Shown: in pieces, positions 27,165 to 34,654 of the stretch
Layout: each line of letters starts with the position of its first letter
Numbering within the stretch: position 1 is the stretch's first letter
Assembly (NCBI RefSeq): GCF_024211255.1
Contig: NZ_JAMLDY010000018.1
Span: forward strand, 1 to 64,000
Origin: Sphingomonas liriopis
GTDB lineage: Bacteria; Pseudomonadota; Alphaproteobacteria; Sphingomonadales; Sphingomonadaceae
Direction: 5' to 3'
DNA length: 64,000 nt
The notes under the pieces: generated by a model
Seen by the model: the letters and a program-made list of their open reading frames with translations, nothing else
Database searches by the model: none
What the model was told of the DNA's origin: nothing
Position numbers and translations under genes: made by a program

Positions 27165-28721
27165 TCAGTCCTTGTCGGGCGACGCCATTTCGGCGCGCAA
27201 TTCGGCCAGCGCCTCGTCCATTTCGGCCAATGCCTTGCTGCGATCGGCCGCCGGCATGTCGCGGTTCGCGGCGATGTCGGCGCGCGAGGCGGTGACACTG
27301 GCGAGCGCGGTGGCCATCGCATCGCGGCGGATCTTCACGGTGTCGATCGACGTGACGGAGCGGTTGGCGACCGCCTCGATGCGGTTGGTGCAGATCACCA
27401 TGATGCGCTTGCCGTCCTTGTCCGGCTTGTCGCCGCCGACGACGATCTGGCGCGGTCCGCCGTCCTTGCCATCGGCGCAGCGCCGCTCGCGGACCTCGGG
27501 CGCCGCGGCGAGCGAGCGGTCGACGAGCAACTGGATGTCGCGATCGTCGAACTGGCCGTCGGCGGACGAGGTATAGGTGCTGATCTTGCCGTCCTTGTCG
27601 ACGCGCTTGATGACGACGCGATGGACCTTGTCGCCATGGACGCCCGGTGCGGCGGGGGCTGCCGGCGCCGCGGGGGGCTGCGGCGTGCCGACGGGCGTCA
27701 CCGGCACGGGCGGCACCGGCGGAACGGGCGGCGCGGCCTGCAGGTCGATGCCGACGGTCTTGCCGACCGTATCGCTCAGCGCGGCGGCGGCGCTGGTGCC
27801 CGAGGCGGTGAGGCCGAGGCCGGCGAGGACCAGCGTCGAGACGAGCGCACCACCCGCGGCGAGGCGGCGGCGCGAGTGCGGCGAGGTGGACAGCATGCGG
27901 ATTCTCCCTTTCAGATCGTCGATGGTGTGCAAGTGGCAGGCGGCCGACACCGCGCCGCCGTGCGCCGCCTTGACGATGGCGCAGGCATAAGCGTGGCGGT
28001 CGATCACCGATCGGCCGGCGAGGACGCGGGCGTCGTTGGCCAGCTCCTGATCGGCGCGGAAGGCGCGGAACGCGCGCCAGGCGACGGGATTGAACCAATG
28101 GACCGCCAGCACGGCGAGCGCGATCCAGTTGGCGATCAGGTCGCCGCGCTGGTGGTGGCCGATCTCGTGCGCCAGCGCGAGTTCGCGCTCGTCGGCGTCG
28201 TAGCGATCGGCGAAGTCGAGCGGAAAGGCGACGTAGCGGCGCAGCACGCCGAAGGCGAGCGGCCCGGGCGCCGCATCGCTGGCGATGACGCGCACGCCGC
28301 GCAGGTCCTCGATCCGCGCCGCGGTGCCGAGCAGGCGGCGACAGAAGCGCGTGTGGCTGGTCAGATGCCAGATCAGGAAACCGAGCGCGCCCGCGGCCCA
28401 CAATGCGCCGACGATCAGCCCGATCGACGGCGCCGCCGCGACCGGCGCGGCGGCGTCGGCGACGCCAGCGTCGGACACGAAGATGGTGATCGTCTCGCTC
28501 GCCCTGGAGATCGGCGTCACCGCCACCTGCCGCCACGCATCGGGCAGCGGTGGCAGCAACAGGCGCAGCAGCGGCAGCGCCCACAGCAGATAGCCGACCT
28601 GCGCCCCGAACGCGTTGCGCACCGGCCGGCGGACGAGCAGCACCAGCGCCATCAGCAGCGTCGAGGCGATCAGCGCCTCGACCAGCCACCCGGCGGTGGC
28701 GCCCGACAGCGCCGCGCTCAC
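27165..28721 (-). CDS. BlaR1-like M56 family membrane metallopeptidase
   Basis: 518 residues. TM helices near 12-30, 35-55, 95-115 and after 300 surround the zinc-protease motif HEIGHHQRGD (H185, E186, H189) with a downstream E/D region (ANDARVLAGRS). A proline-rich linker (APPVPPVPPVPVTPVGTPQP) leads to a periplasmic C-terminal part. No penicillin-binding SxxK sensor domain is evident, so the signal is probably not a beta-lactam. It would cleave the BlaI-type repressor encoded just upstream. The start is GTG 28721, overlapping the blaI stop (GTGA). Confidence 0.82.
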   Translation of the reverse strand: MSAALSGATAGWLVEALIASTLLMALVLLVRRPVRNAFGAQVGYLLWALPLLRLLLPPLPDAWRQVAVTPISRASETITIFVSDAGVADAAAPVAAAPSIGLIVGALWAAGALGFLIWHLTSHTRFCRRLLGTAARIEDLRGVRVIASDAAPGPLAFGVLRRYVAFPLDFADRYDADERELALAHEIGHHQRGDLIANWIALAVLAVHWFNPVAWRAFRAFRADQELANDARVLAGRSVIDRHAYACAIVKAAHGGAVSAACHLHTIDDLKGRIRMLSTSPHSRRRLAAGGALVSTLVLAGLGLTASGTSAAAALSDTVGKTVGIDLQAAPPVPPVPPVPVTPVGTPQPPAAPAAPAAPGVHGDKVHRVVIKRVDKDGKISTYTSSADGQFDDRDIQLLVDRSLAAAPEVRERRCADGKDGGPRQIVVGGDKPDKDGKRIMVICTNRIEAVANRSVTSIDTVKIRRDAMATALASVTASRADIAANRDMPAADRSKALAEMDEALAELRAEMASPDKD

Positions 28722-29086
28722 TGTTTGAGGTCCTTCAGCAGCGCCTCGATCTCGGCGATGTCCTGCGCGGTCAGTTCGTCGCGCTCGGCGAGGTGCGCGA
28801 CCAGCGGCGTCAGCTTGCCGCCGAACAGCCGGTCGATCAGCCGCTTCGATTCGCCCGACACGTAATCGTCGCGCGCGACGAGCGGGCGATAGAGGTAGCG
28901 CCGGCCGTCCTCTTCGTGCGCGATCGCCGTCTTGGCGAGCAGCCGCCCGAGCAGCGTCTTGACCGTGTTGGCGCTCCAGCCGCGGGTCGGGTCGACCCGC
29001 TCCGCCACGTCCTGCGCGGTGAGCGGCGCCTCGTCCCACAGCACCTCCATCACCGCATGTTCGGCATCGCTGATCCGTTCGGCCAC
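28718..29086 (-). CDS. BlaI/MecI-family transcriptional repressor
   Basis: 122-residue winged-helix repressor: ISDAEHAVMEVLWDEAPLTA, GWSANTVKTLLGRLLAKTAI (recognition helix) and YLYRPLVARDDYVSGESKRL, where the BlaR1-type protease usually cuts. It probably represses its own operon at the dyad 29106-29138. The downstream M56 gene overlaps by 4 bp. Confidence 0.9.
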   Translation of the reverse strand: MAERISDAEHAVMEVLWDEAPLTAQDVAERVDPTRGWSANTVKTLLGRLLAKTAIAHEEDGRRYLYRPLVARDDYVSGESKRLIDRLFGGKLTPLVAHLAERDELTAQDIAEIEALLKDLKQ

Positions 29087-29105
29087 GCTCGTGCTCCCTC
29101 TTCAA

Positions 29106-29138
29106 CTACGCATGTAATCGCTCCGATTACGCGTGTAG
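29106..29138. promoter_or_regulatory. BlaI-type operator
   Basis: CTACGCATGTAATCG (29106-29120), CTC, CGATTACGCGTGTAG (29124-29138): an inverted repeat with 12 of 15 positions matching, ending 20 bp upstream of the blaI start. The TGTA/TACA-type content resembles Bla/Mec operators. Confidence 0.7.
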
Positions 29139-29161
29139 TCAAGAGGTGGTTTTCCCGCCCC

Positions 29162-29182
29162 CGTCACCCCGGACTTGTTCCG
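29162..29182. repeat. Palindromic repeat, family A (copy 5, left part, split by Mu-like element)
   Basis: CGTCACCCCGGACTTGTTCC then G is the normal left arm start of family A, but it stops abruptly where the Mu-like element begins. The remainder of the same repeat is at 41510-41600. Confidence 0.85.
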
Positions 29183-29216
29183 TGGAGCGGGCCATAGAGA
29201 TTGGCAGCAGCGCCGG
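29183..29216 (+). repeat. Left terminal inverted repeat of the Mu-like element
   Basis: Begins TGGAGCGGGCCATAGAGATT. It matches the inverse of 41476-41509 at 26 of 34 positions, and begins with TG as Mu-type ends do. Confidence 0.8.
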
Positions 29217-29378
29217 TTCCCCAAACGCCTAGCCGGCACTCTCGAAACGGCATTTTTCCGCCGTTATGCCCTCATTTCGGTGCCTATCTGTGTCGCAAGC
29301 GGTTCCCCAATCAGGCGCACTCGTGAGCGCCACCTTTCAGCAAGTTGGAGAACCGATTGGGGAACTCGTTGGAGAACC
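29215..29378. promoter_or_regulatory. Five copies of a 10-bp site in the left end (transposase or repressor sites)
   Basis: GGTTCCCCAA or a one-base variant occurs at 29215-29224 and 29301-29310 on the plus strand, and inverted at 29345-29354 (TTGGAGAACC), 29357-29366 (TTGGGGAACT) and 29369-29378 (TTGGAGAACC). The last three are spaced exactly 12 bp apart. They lie between the element end and the repressor gene, the place of MuA-binding attL sites in phage Mu. Confidence 0.7.
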
Positions 29379-29383
29379 CACCG

Positions 29384-29884
29384 CTATCGCACCAGCGCAT
29401 ACCTAAGCTGGTCCGCTTGCCGAAACTGACTCATTAGGGGAAGCATCAACGCCACCAGCCGCTCGCTTTCCCAACCAGCCCCCAAATCAACCAAGAACTG
29501 GGCCAAGGCGAGCAGTCCTCCAAGACCTAAGCCCGCAGCGATAGCGGCTGACGATCCTGCTCGAACGGGATCGCCTCGCGTCTCCGCAATAAGCAATACA
29601 ACAGCCGCACGAGCTTCTAAGCTAACATCCGGCAAGGTGGTATTATAGGTCCCGATCTTCTCTACGAGAGTCGATCGGAACCATCCGCAATAGCTTTCAG
29701 GAACTGCCTTGCGCCGTCGCCAATTGGCAATGATGTGAGGGCGAACACCCATTGTCCTAGCAAGACCCGCATCAGAGGGAGCCCCGAGCGCACGAGCAGC
29801 AGCGTCAAGATAGGCGGGTACGCCTTCGGGATCGAACGGCGGCTGAATAAGCGACATTGATGATTGCAAATTGCTGTTTTTCAT
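29384..29884 (-). CDS. Phage repressor-like protein (Mu c analogue)
   Basis: About 166 residues from ATG 29884, or 157 from ATG 29857; neither has a good ribosome site. The N-terminal part AYLDAAARALGAPSDAGLAR then TMGVRPHIIANWRRRKAVPE is a helix-turn-helix of the phage CI type. The C-terminal half is hydrophobic (AAIAAGLGLGGLLALAQFLV), unlike standard CI peptidase domains, so its role is unclear. It is leftward and divergent from the ner-like gene, as in Mu. It presumably maintains lysogeny by repressing the early promoter. Confidence 0.7.
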   Translation of the reverse strand: MKNSNLQSSMSLIQPPFDPEGVPAYLDAAARALGAPSDAGLARTMGVRPHIIANWRRRKAVPESYCGWFRSTLVEKIGTYNTTLPDVSLEARAAVVLLIAETRGDPVRAGSSAAIAAGLGLGGLLALAQFLVDLGAGWESERLVALMLPLMSQFRQADQLRYALVR

Positions 29885-29920
29885 GTCATCTGCGGTCATC
29901 ATTCGTGGACCGTAAATGAG

Positions 29921-30175
29921 ATGCTGAAAATGGCCAACCACCCTTTGCCTATCCGGCCTGTCTCACCCCAGGACCATTCCGCAATCACGGCATCTGAATG
30001 CGGCGACGCGATCGTTCAGATGAAACGGCTCGCCCGCTGCGAAACCGATGCCGAGCTGGCTGCTTTCCTTGGCAAAGGAAAGACGGCCGTTGCGCAATGG
30101 CGTCGGCGCCGATTGGTCCCGGAAGGCGCCATATTGCGGCTCCTCAACCTCGTTGAGGGGAAGAACTTCGCGTGA
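29921..30175 (+). CDS. Ner/CI-like helix-turn-helix regulator
   Basis: 84 residues from ATG 29921 (or 81 from ATG 29930). The C-terminal part TDAELAAFLGKGKTAVAQWR then RRRLVPEGAILRLLN is a helix-turn-helix whose recognition helix resembles that of the divergent repressor (both contain 'WRRR..VPE'). By position between repressor and transposase it corresponds to Mu Ner, the negative regulator of early transcription. Its stop overlaps the GTG start of the transposase gene. Confidence 0.7.
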   Translation: MLKMANHPLPIRPVSPQDHSAITASECGDAIVQMKRLARCETDAELAAFLGKGKTAVAQWRRRRLVPEGAILRLLNLVEGKNFA

Positions 30176-32175
30176 CGAACGGTCGTTGGCTGACGATGCC
30201 CGAGATGGCGCTGGCGGCAGGCATATCTCGCCGGGCCGCGTTGAAGGCGGCGGTGTCCTCTACGCGCGGCGTCGCATGGCGCGGCGCGGCACTGCATGTC
30301 CGTGTTATCGACGGGCGTGGAGGCAATGCCGGCAGACGATATGAAGTCCTTCTAAGCAGCCTTCCAGAGGCCATTCAGAAGACGCTTAGCAACACAAACG
30401 TCAGCCTAGCGGCGGGCGTGCCGGCGTGCATCGACATCACCCCTCGCCCCATGCCGCGCGCATCGCAAGGCGATCGGATCGAACTGCTGCTCGCCGCGAT
30501 CACGCCGGCGCTGAAACATCCGCGCGGATCGGCGGCACGAGCGGTGGCGATAAAAGCCGCCGTGCGTCCTGGGCTGGCACTGCGCACGTTGCAGCGCTTC
30601 GTTTCAGAATACGAGGCGGCGGACTACGACCTGACCCGCCTAGGACGAAAGCGCCCGTCAGACGCCGGTGAGCGTCGCGTGTGGGTCAGTCGTGAATTCG
30701 ATCGCGCCTACCTCGATGGCGGTCACGATCCGCGCCAGTTGCCCCACTGGGGCGAGCGCCGCGATCAACTGCTGATGGGATGGTGGGCGTCGGCGGCGCA
30801 ACGCGCTGGGTGGAAGCGCGTGCGACTGGAGGTCCAGACGGCGCTTCGCATTGAACTCGCCGATGCCGGCATCCAGTTGCCCAAGTCCGCTGTCGTGCTC
30901 TCGCAACGCGCCGTGATGGCCGTGCAGCACTATCGCGAGGTCGACGAATATGCCCACAACCGCAAGGCCTGGGACGACGGCAAGACGCGCATCCGTCGCG
31001 ACAACAGCCAGTGGCGACCGATGCAGGAAGTCGTCCTGGACGTGAAGCATCTCGACGTACTCGTCACCCGCCCTGACGGTAGTCAGGTTCATCCCAAGAT
31101 GATTGCCTTCATGGACAGCGGAACGAAGCGCATGTTCGTCTACTTCGTGTTTCCGACGAAGGATGAACGCGGCGTCCGTCAGGAACACGTCATCCAAGCA
31201 TTCATCGCGATGGTAGCGGACCCCGAATGGGGCCTGCCCGAGCGCATCTACATGGACAACGGATCGGAGAACTTCAAACTCGAAACCGTCAAGCCCCTGC
31301 TCGACATGATTACTTCATCGGGCCTCAAGACGGTCGTGAAGGCCAAGCCCTATTCAGGCGCGTCCAAGCCTATCGAAAGCCGATTCTCCGAATTGGACCG
31401 CGCGGTCTTTTCCCAGATGCTCGGCTATGTCGGCGGCGACCGGATGAAGGCGCGCCGCCCCGACCTCGGCAAGAAGACGAAACCCTACCCGCACGGCCAC
31501 GACGAATTCGAAGCCGAGGTGCGCTTTCGTATCGCCGACTTCGAGGATCAGGCGATCGCATCCGGCCCTTTCGCCGGCCGTGCGCCACGGGAAATCTTCG
31601 CCGCCAGTGGCCATCGCGCCACGACGATCGACCTCCTGTCCCTGGACGCGCACTTCGCGGAATTCATGGAGCGCACCGTCGATCGCGGCGCGATCTCGAT
31701 CAACGGCGTCCGCTACCGCCACCCGGAATTACCGAACGGTCGCCGCGTGTCCATCGCAGTGTCCTATCGGCGCGATGCGGACCCGTTGGTCAAGATTCCC
31801 GGCGGCGACTGGGCCTACCTCCAAGCGGAGCAATTCTACGCCCCCGGCATGCACGACGGCGCCATCTCGGCTGCCCGATCGCAGTCCCAGGACCGCCGCC
31901 GCGTCCGCGACATGCGTCAGGCGCTGCCCGCGATCGATCCTGCCCGCAACATGCGCGCGAGGGCCGGCGAACGCGTCGTGGCACTCCCGACCGCCGCCGC
32001 GCCCGCCCCGATCATGGACGTGATTGCCTCGTCCCAGGCGGAAGAAATGGGAACGGCATGGAAGGCCGGGGCCCAAGCAAAACTCTCGGGTCCGACCGAA
32101 GTTGAGAAACGTGTCGCGCGCCAGAATGCGCTGACTGAAGAATTGGAGAGCTGGTATGCGCCCAAGCGCGCCTGA
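30172..32175 (+). CDS. Mu-type DDE transposase A
   Basis: 667 residues, the size of MuA (663). N-terminal DNA-binding domains (residues 1-75 Mu-DNA-bind type; about 100-250 end-binding helices) precede an RNase-H-like core. The catalytic triad is D290 (EVVLDVKHLD), D362 (IYMDNGSENF) and E402 (KPIESRFSEL); spacing is close to MuA D269-D336-E392. The C-terminal tail (about 560-667) is the region that contacts MuB in Mu. The GTG start overlaps the previous stop; the stop lies inside the next gene. All motifs are intact, so it should be active. Confidence 0.93.
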   Translation: MTNGRWLTMPEMALAAGISRRAALKAAVSSTRGVAWRGAALHVRVIDGRGGNAGRRYEVLLSSLPEAIQKTLSNTNVSLAAGVPACIDITPRPMPRASQGDRIELLLAAITPALKHPRGSAARAVAIKAAVRPGLALRTLQRFVSEYEAADYDLTRLGRKRPSDAGERRVWVSREFDRAYLDGGHDPRQLPHWGERRDQLLMGWWASAAQRAGWKRVRLEVQTALRIELADAGIQLPKSAVVLSQRAVMAVQHYREVDEYAHNRKAWDDGKTRIRRDNSQWRPMQEVVLDVKHLDVLVTRPDGSQVHPKMIAFMDSGTKRMFVYFVFPTKDERGVRQEHVIQAFIAMVADPEWGLPERIYMDNGSENFKLETVKPLLDMITSSGLKTVVKAKPYSGASKPIESRFSELDRAVFSQMLGYVGGDRMKARRPDLGKKTKPYPHGHDEFEAEVRFRIADFEDQAIASGPFAGRAPREIFAASGHRATTIDLLSLDAHFAEFMERTVDRGAISINGVRYRHPELPNGRRVSIAVSYRRDADPLVKIPGGDWAYLQAEQFYAPGMHDGAISAARSQSQDRRRVRDMRQALPAIDPARNMRARAGERVVALPTAAAPAPIMDVIASSQAEEMGTAWKAGAQAKLSGPTEVEKRVARQNALTEELESWYAPKRA

Positions 32176-32965
32176 CGAGGCACGTCCTTTCGTCGAAACG
32201 TCGATCGCGCGCCTGATGCGATCACGTCTTGGGCTGACGCATGAAGAATGCGGTATCAGCGTTATTTCCGGCCCTTGGGGTGTCGGAAAAACGTGGGCCA
32301 TCGACGCTTTCGTCAAAGAGATCGAATTCGGCGTCGCTGTCGTGAAGGTTGAACCAGCCTCGACGAAGAAGGGCGCCACATGCATCATGGTGATGCAGAT
32401 GGTTCTTGAGTCACTGTCCACACTACTCAACTACCGTGAGGTAAATCACCCCAACTCGCATTGGATATTGCGTCGTAGCATATACAATATGCTTAATCAC
32501 TATCGTTCGGTGACATGGGACCGGGACGATACAGCCCAATTCACGTTCATCTTCGACGAAGCGCAATACCTCTCCCGCGAAGCGATCGAGATGCTGCGGT
32601 TCTGGAACGACAGTGACCGCACCACTACGCCATTCCCCGTTGGACTAATATTCGTCGGGAACAATGAATTTGCACTTCAGGAGGATGCGTCTGGTGAAAG
32701 CGTGCTCTCGGGCGCGGTGAGAAGCCGCCTCCTGTTTCAAGAATTCCTTCAATATGCGAATCTCGGGGACAGCGATCTGTCGCTGTTTCTCCAATCTCGA
32801 GGAATAACCGACCCCGGCGCAATCGCGGAATTCCTGCGATATTTCTCGTCACCTGGCCGTCCCCGCGATCTGAGATATGCGGAGAGACAAGCCTCCTTCT
32901 TTCGCCGTCGCGCTGGCGACGGACCTGTCACCGGAGAGATGGTCCGCAACATCCTCAACGTCTGA
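32156..32965 (+). CDS. MuB-like AAA+ ATPase, target-DNA activator
   Basis: 269 residues. Walker A GPWGVGKT (39-46), Walker B FIFDEAQ (131-137), sensor 1 FVGNNEF. MuB-type ATPases select target DNA, deliver it to the transposase and give transposition immunity. It overlaps the transposase gene by 20 bp. Its base composition is visibly more AT-rich than the host genes around the element. Confidence 0.9.
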   Translation: MRPSAPDEARPFVETSIARLMRSRLGLTHEECGISVISGPWGVGKTWAIDAFVKEIEFGVAVVKVEPASTKKGATCIMVMQMVLESLSTLLNYREVNHPNSHWILRRSIYNMLNHYRSVTWDRDDTAQFTFIFDEAQYLSREAIEMLRFWNDSDRTTTPFPVGLIFVGNNEFALQEDASGESVLSGAVRSRLLFQEFLQYANLGDSDLSLFLQSRGITDPGAIAEFLRYFSSPGRPRDLRYAERQASFFRRRAGDGPVTGEMVRNILNV

Positions 32966-33041
32966 TCCGATGCGCCCGCCATCGTGGCGGTCGCATTCCT
33001 ACGCGCTGGTAAATTCACCATGTTTGTTAGGGGTATTAATC

Positions 33042-33326
33042 ATGGCATTCATTGATAAAGTTATCGATCATCGCCTTGGCCATAATTCTTCGATCGATAT
33101 TGGCTTGGTCGCAGCGGACCTCGATTTGGGACTGCTGCACATCGGCAAGATGCTGGAAACCATTCACGACTTGGTCGTTCATCCTTCAAATGGAACAGTG
33201 AATGAAGACGGCGTGGCAGCTGCAACGTTGTCGCTTCTCGCTTACGTCGGCAAGCTGGGCGGGATCGTGGATGCCTTGGATGCGGCCGATAAGCACCGCT
33301 ACGCCAGCAGCCACGGACAGGCATGA
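33042..33326 (+). CDS. Hypothetical protein of the Mu-like early region
   Basis: 94 residues, soluble and mostly helical: IDIGLVAADLDLGLLHIGKM and EDGVAAATLSLLAYVGKLGG. AGGGG lies upstream of ATG 33042. No family recognised. It follows MuB after 76 bp and is translationally coupled to the next small gene (ATGA-type overlap). Confidence 0.6.
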   Translation: MAFIDKVIDHRLGHNSSIDIGLVAADLDLGLLHIGKMLETIHDLVVHPSNGTVNEDGVAAATLSLLAYVGKLGGIVDALDAADKHRYASSHGQA

Positions 33327-33505
33327 TGACTGTTTCACTGCCGCGCTACAGCGCACGCCTCGCCCGCTTCCTTGCCGATCGTCCTTTACAGATGGCACGT
33401 TGGGTGCCGCCGCGCACGGTACGCGTCCCGCCCGTCGCTGCGCCGTTGGTCGATGCAACCGCCATCGTGGCGGATGCATCGCTTATCCTGGACGTGGCTG
33501 CGTGA
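33323..33505 (+). CDS. Small hypothetical phage protein
   Basis: 60 residues with a basic N-terminal half (LPRYSARLARFLADRPLQMA) and a hydrophobic tail. No similarity recognised. Kept because it starts at ATG within the previous stop and its own stop overlaps the GTG start of the Mor-like gene, so three genes form a coupled chain. Confidence 0.5.
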   Translation: MMTVSLPRYSARLARFLADRPLQMARWVPPRTVRVPPVAAPLVDATAIVADASLILDVAA

Positions 33506-33888
33506 AGCCGCCTCGCCGGGTCGCCGGGCAGGATGCCATGGACGAGATCGTCGGCGTGACCGGCGAGACTGCGGCCCGTGCCCTCGCCCGCCAATTCGGC
33601 GGCACCAGCCTCTACGTTCCCCGCGCGATCGGCGACCATCACCCCATCTGCTCTGCGATCGGCCGCGCTGCTGCCGATCAGCTCGCCGCCTGGGCAGGCG
33701 GCGGCACGCTCGCGATCCCCAAGCAACCCGAGCGACGGGCGCGCGTCCTCGACCTGAAATCGCGCTCATTGACAATCGTGCAGATCGCACGCGAAACAGC
33801 CTATTCGGAACGCCATGTCTATCGCCTGCTGCGCGAAGAGGACGATTACCGACAGCCCGACCTTTTTGCCGATGATCCGCGCACCTGA
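33502..33888 (+). CDS. Mor-like middle-transcription activator
   Basis: 128 residues from GTG 33502. It matches the Mor/C family (Mu middle/late activators): ARQFGGTSLYVPR (30-41), DHHPICSAIGRAAADQLAAW (45-64), GGGTLAIPK and a C-terminal helix-turn-helix TIVQIARETAYSERHVYRLL (91-110). It should activate transcription of the genes to its right, whose promoter would lie in 33889-34056. Confidence 0.85.
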   Translation: MKPPRRVAGQDAMDEIVGVTGETAARALARQFGGTSLYVPRAIGDHHPICSAIGRAAADQLAAWAGGGTLAIPKQPERRARVLDLKSRSLTIVQIARETAYSERHVYRLLREEDDYRQPDLFADDPRT

Positions 33889-33991
33889 CACGGGTCAGGG
33901 TCCGCCAACCTCGGTGCCGGCCTCATAGCTCCATCAACGCCATCTGGTTTGAATTCGGCTCCTCCAATTCGGGTCAGGCCTGTTGGCGCCA

Positions 33992-34033
33992 GCGCGCTTC
34001 CGTGGATCGGGTGAACAGCCATCGGAAGCGCGC
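33992..34033. promoter_or_regulatory. Perfect 10-bp inverted repeat upstream of the structural-gene run
   Basis: GCGCGCTTCC (33992-34001) and GGAAGCGCGC (34024-34033) with a 22-nt loop, followed by GCTTTCC. It sits between the Mor-like gene and 34057. It could be a terminator separating early from middle genes, or part of an activator-dependent promoter. The motif GGGTCAGG also occurs twice in this gap (about 33896 and 33971). Confidence 0.5.
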
Positions 34034-34056
34034 GCTTTCCCCCGATGGAGCATGAC

Positions 34057-34650
34057 ATGTCCGTATCCGAAGCCACCGCCACCATCCGCAACCTTGTTGG
34101 CGGCATCCGCGCGCAGATTGCGGAAGTCGATAACCAGATCACCACGCTGGAGATCGAACGCAATCGGCTGCGTCAACTGGCCCCGCATACCGACGACATC
34201 ATCGCGGTTTACAAGCGCGGCCTCGACGCCAGCACCGCTGCCTACCGGCATCAGCTTCGATCCCACCTAGCCGCCAAGTTCGGTGTCGCCACCGCTTTCG
34301 CGGAGGACAGGATGGTCGATCCCCGCGCGCAGATCGACGTGCTCACGATCCCGTCGAAGCAGCTCGACACCAGCGCGATGACGTCATGGGACGCGGCTGC
34401 CCGCGCGCGCAACCAGCCGATCGAGATCAACACGGCGGCGCTGAGCTATTTCCTGCACGATCGGATCGAGCAGGAAATCCCGGCGCTAGTGGACGAACTT
34501 CACCCGGAGGCCCGGCACGGCACGCACAGGGCTGACCGGGACGCAGCGCTGCGAAAGGTCGAGCAGGAGATCGCAGCGCTCAGGACCAAGCGCACGGAAC
34601 TGAACGCCGCGCTGGGCGACACCCGCCGCGCCGTCGCCGGCGAGCTTTGA
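34057..34650 (+). CDS. Coiled-coil phage protein of unknown function
   Basis: 197 residues. An N-terminal coiled coil (about 9-45, NLVGGIRAQIAEVDNQITTL) and a C-terminal one (about 160-190, RKVEQEIAALRTKRTELNAA) flank a mixed region. The start at ATG 34057 is supported by GGAG 6 nt upstream. In Mu-like phages the genes here (gp22-gp27 region) include small packaging accessory proteins, but no specific match is visible. Its stop lies 4 bp before the portal gene start. Confidence 0.6.
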   Translation: MSVSEATATIRNLVGGIRAQIAEVDNQITTLEIERNRLRQLAPHTDDIIAVYKRGLDASTAAYRHQLRSHLAAKFGVATAFAEDRMVDPRAQIDVLTIPSKQLDTSAMTSWDAAARARNQPIEINTAALSYFLHDRIEQEIPALVDELHPEARHGTHRADRDAALRKVEQEIAALRTKRTELNAALGDTRRAVAGEL

Positions 34651-34654
34651 TCCC

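Noticed and set aside
26233..28689. An 818-residue minus-strand frame that includes the MBL hydrolase
   Set aside because: Only the C-terminal 285 residues match a family. The upstream part overlaps the M56 gene in another frame and reads as Arg-rich nonsense.
27090..28865. A 591-residue plus-strand ORF antisense to the M56 gene
   Set aside because: Antisense shadow with His/Arg/Gly-rich composition and no domain.
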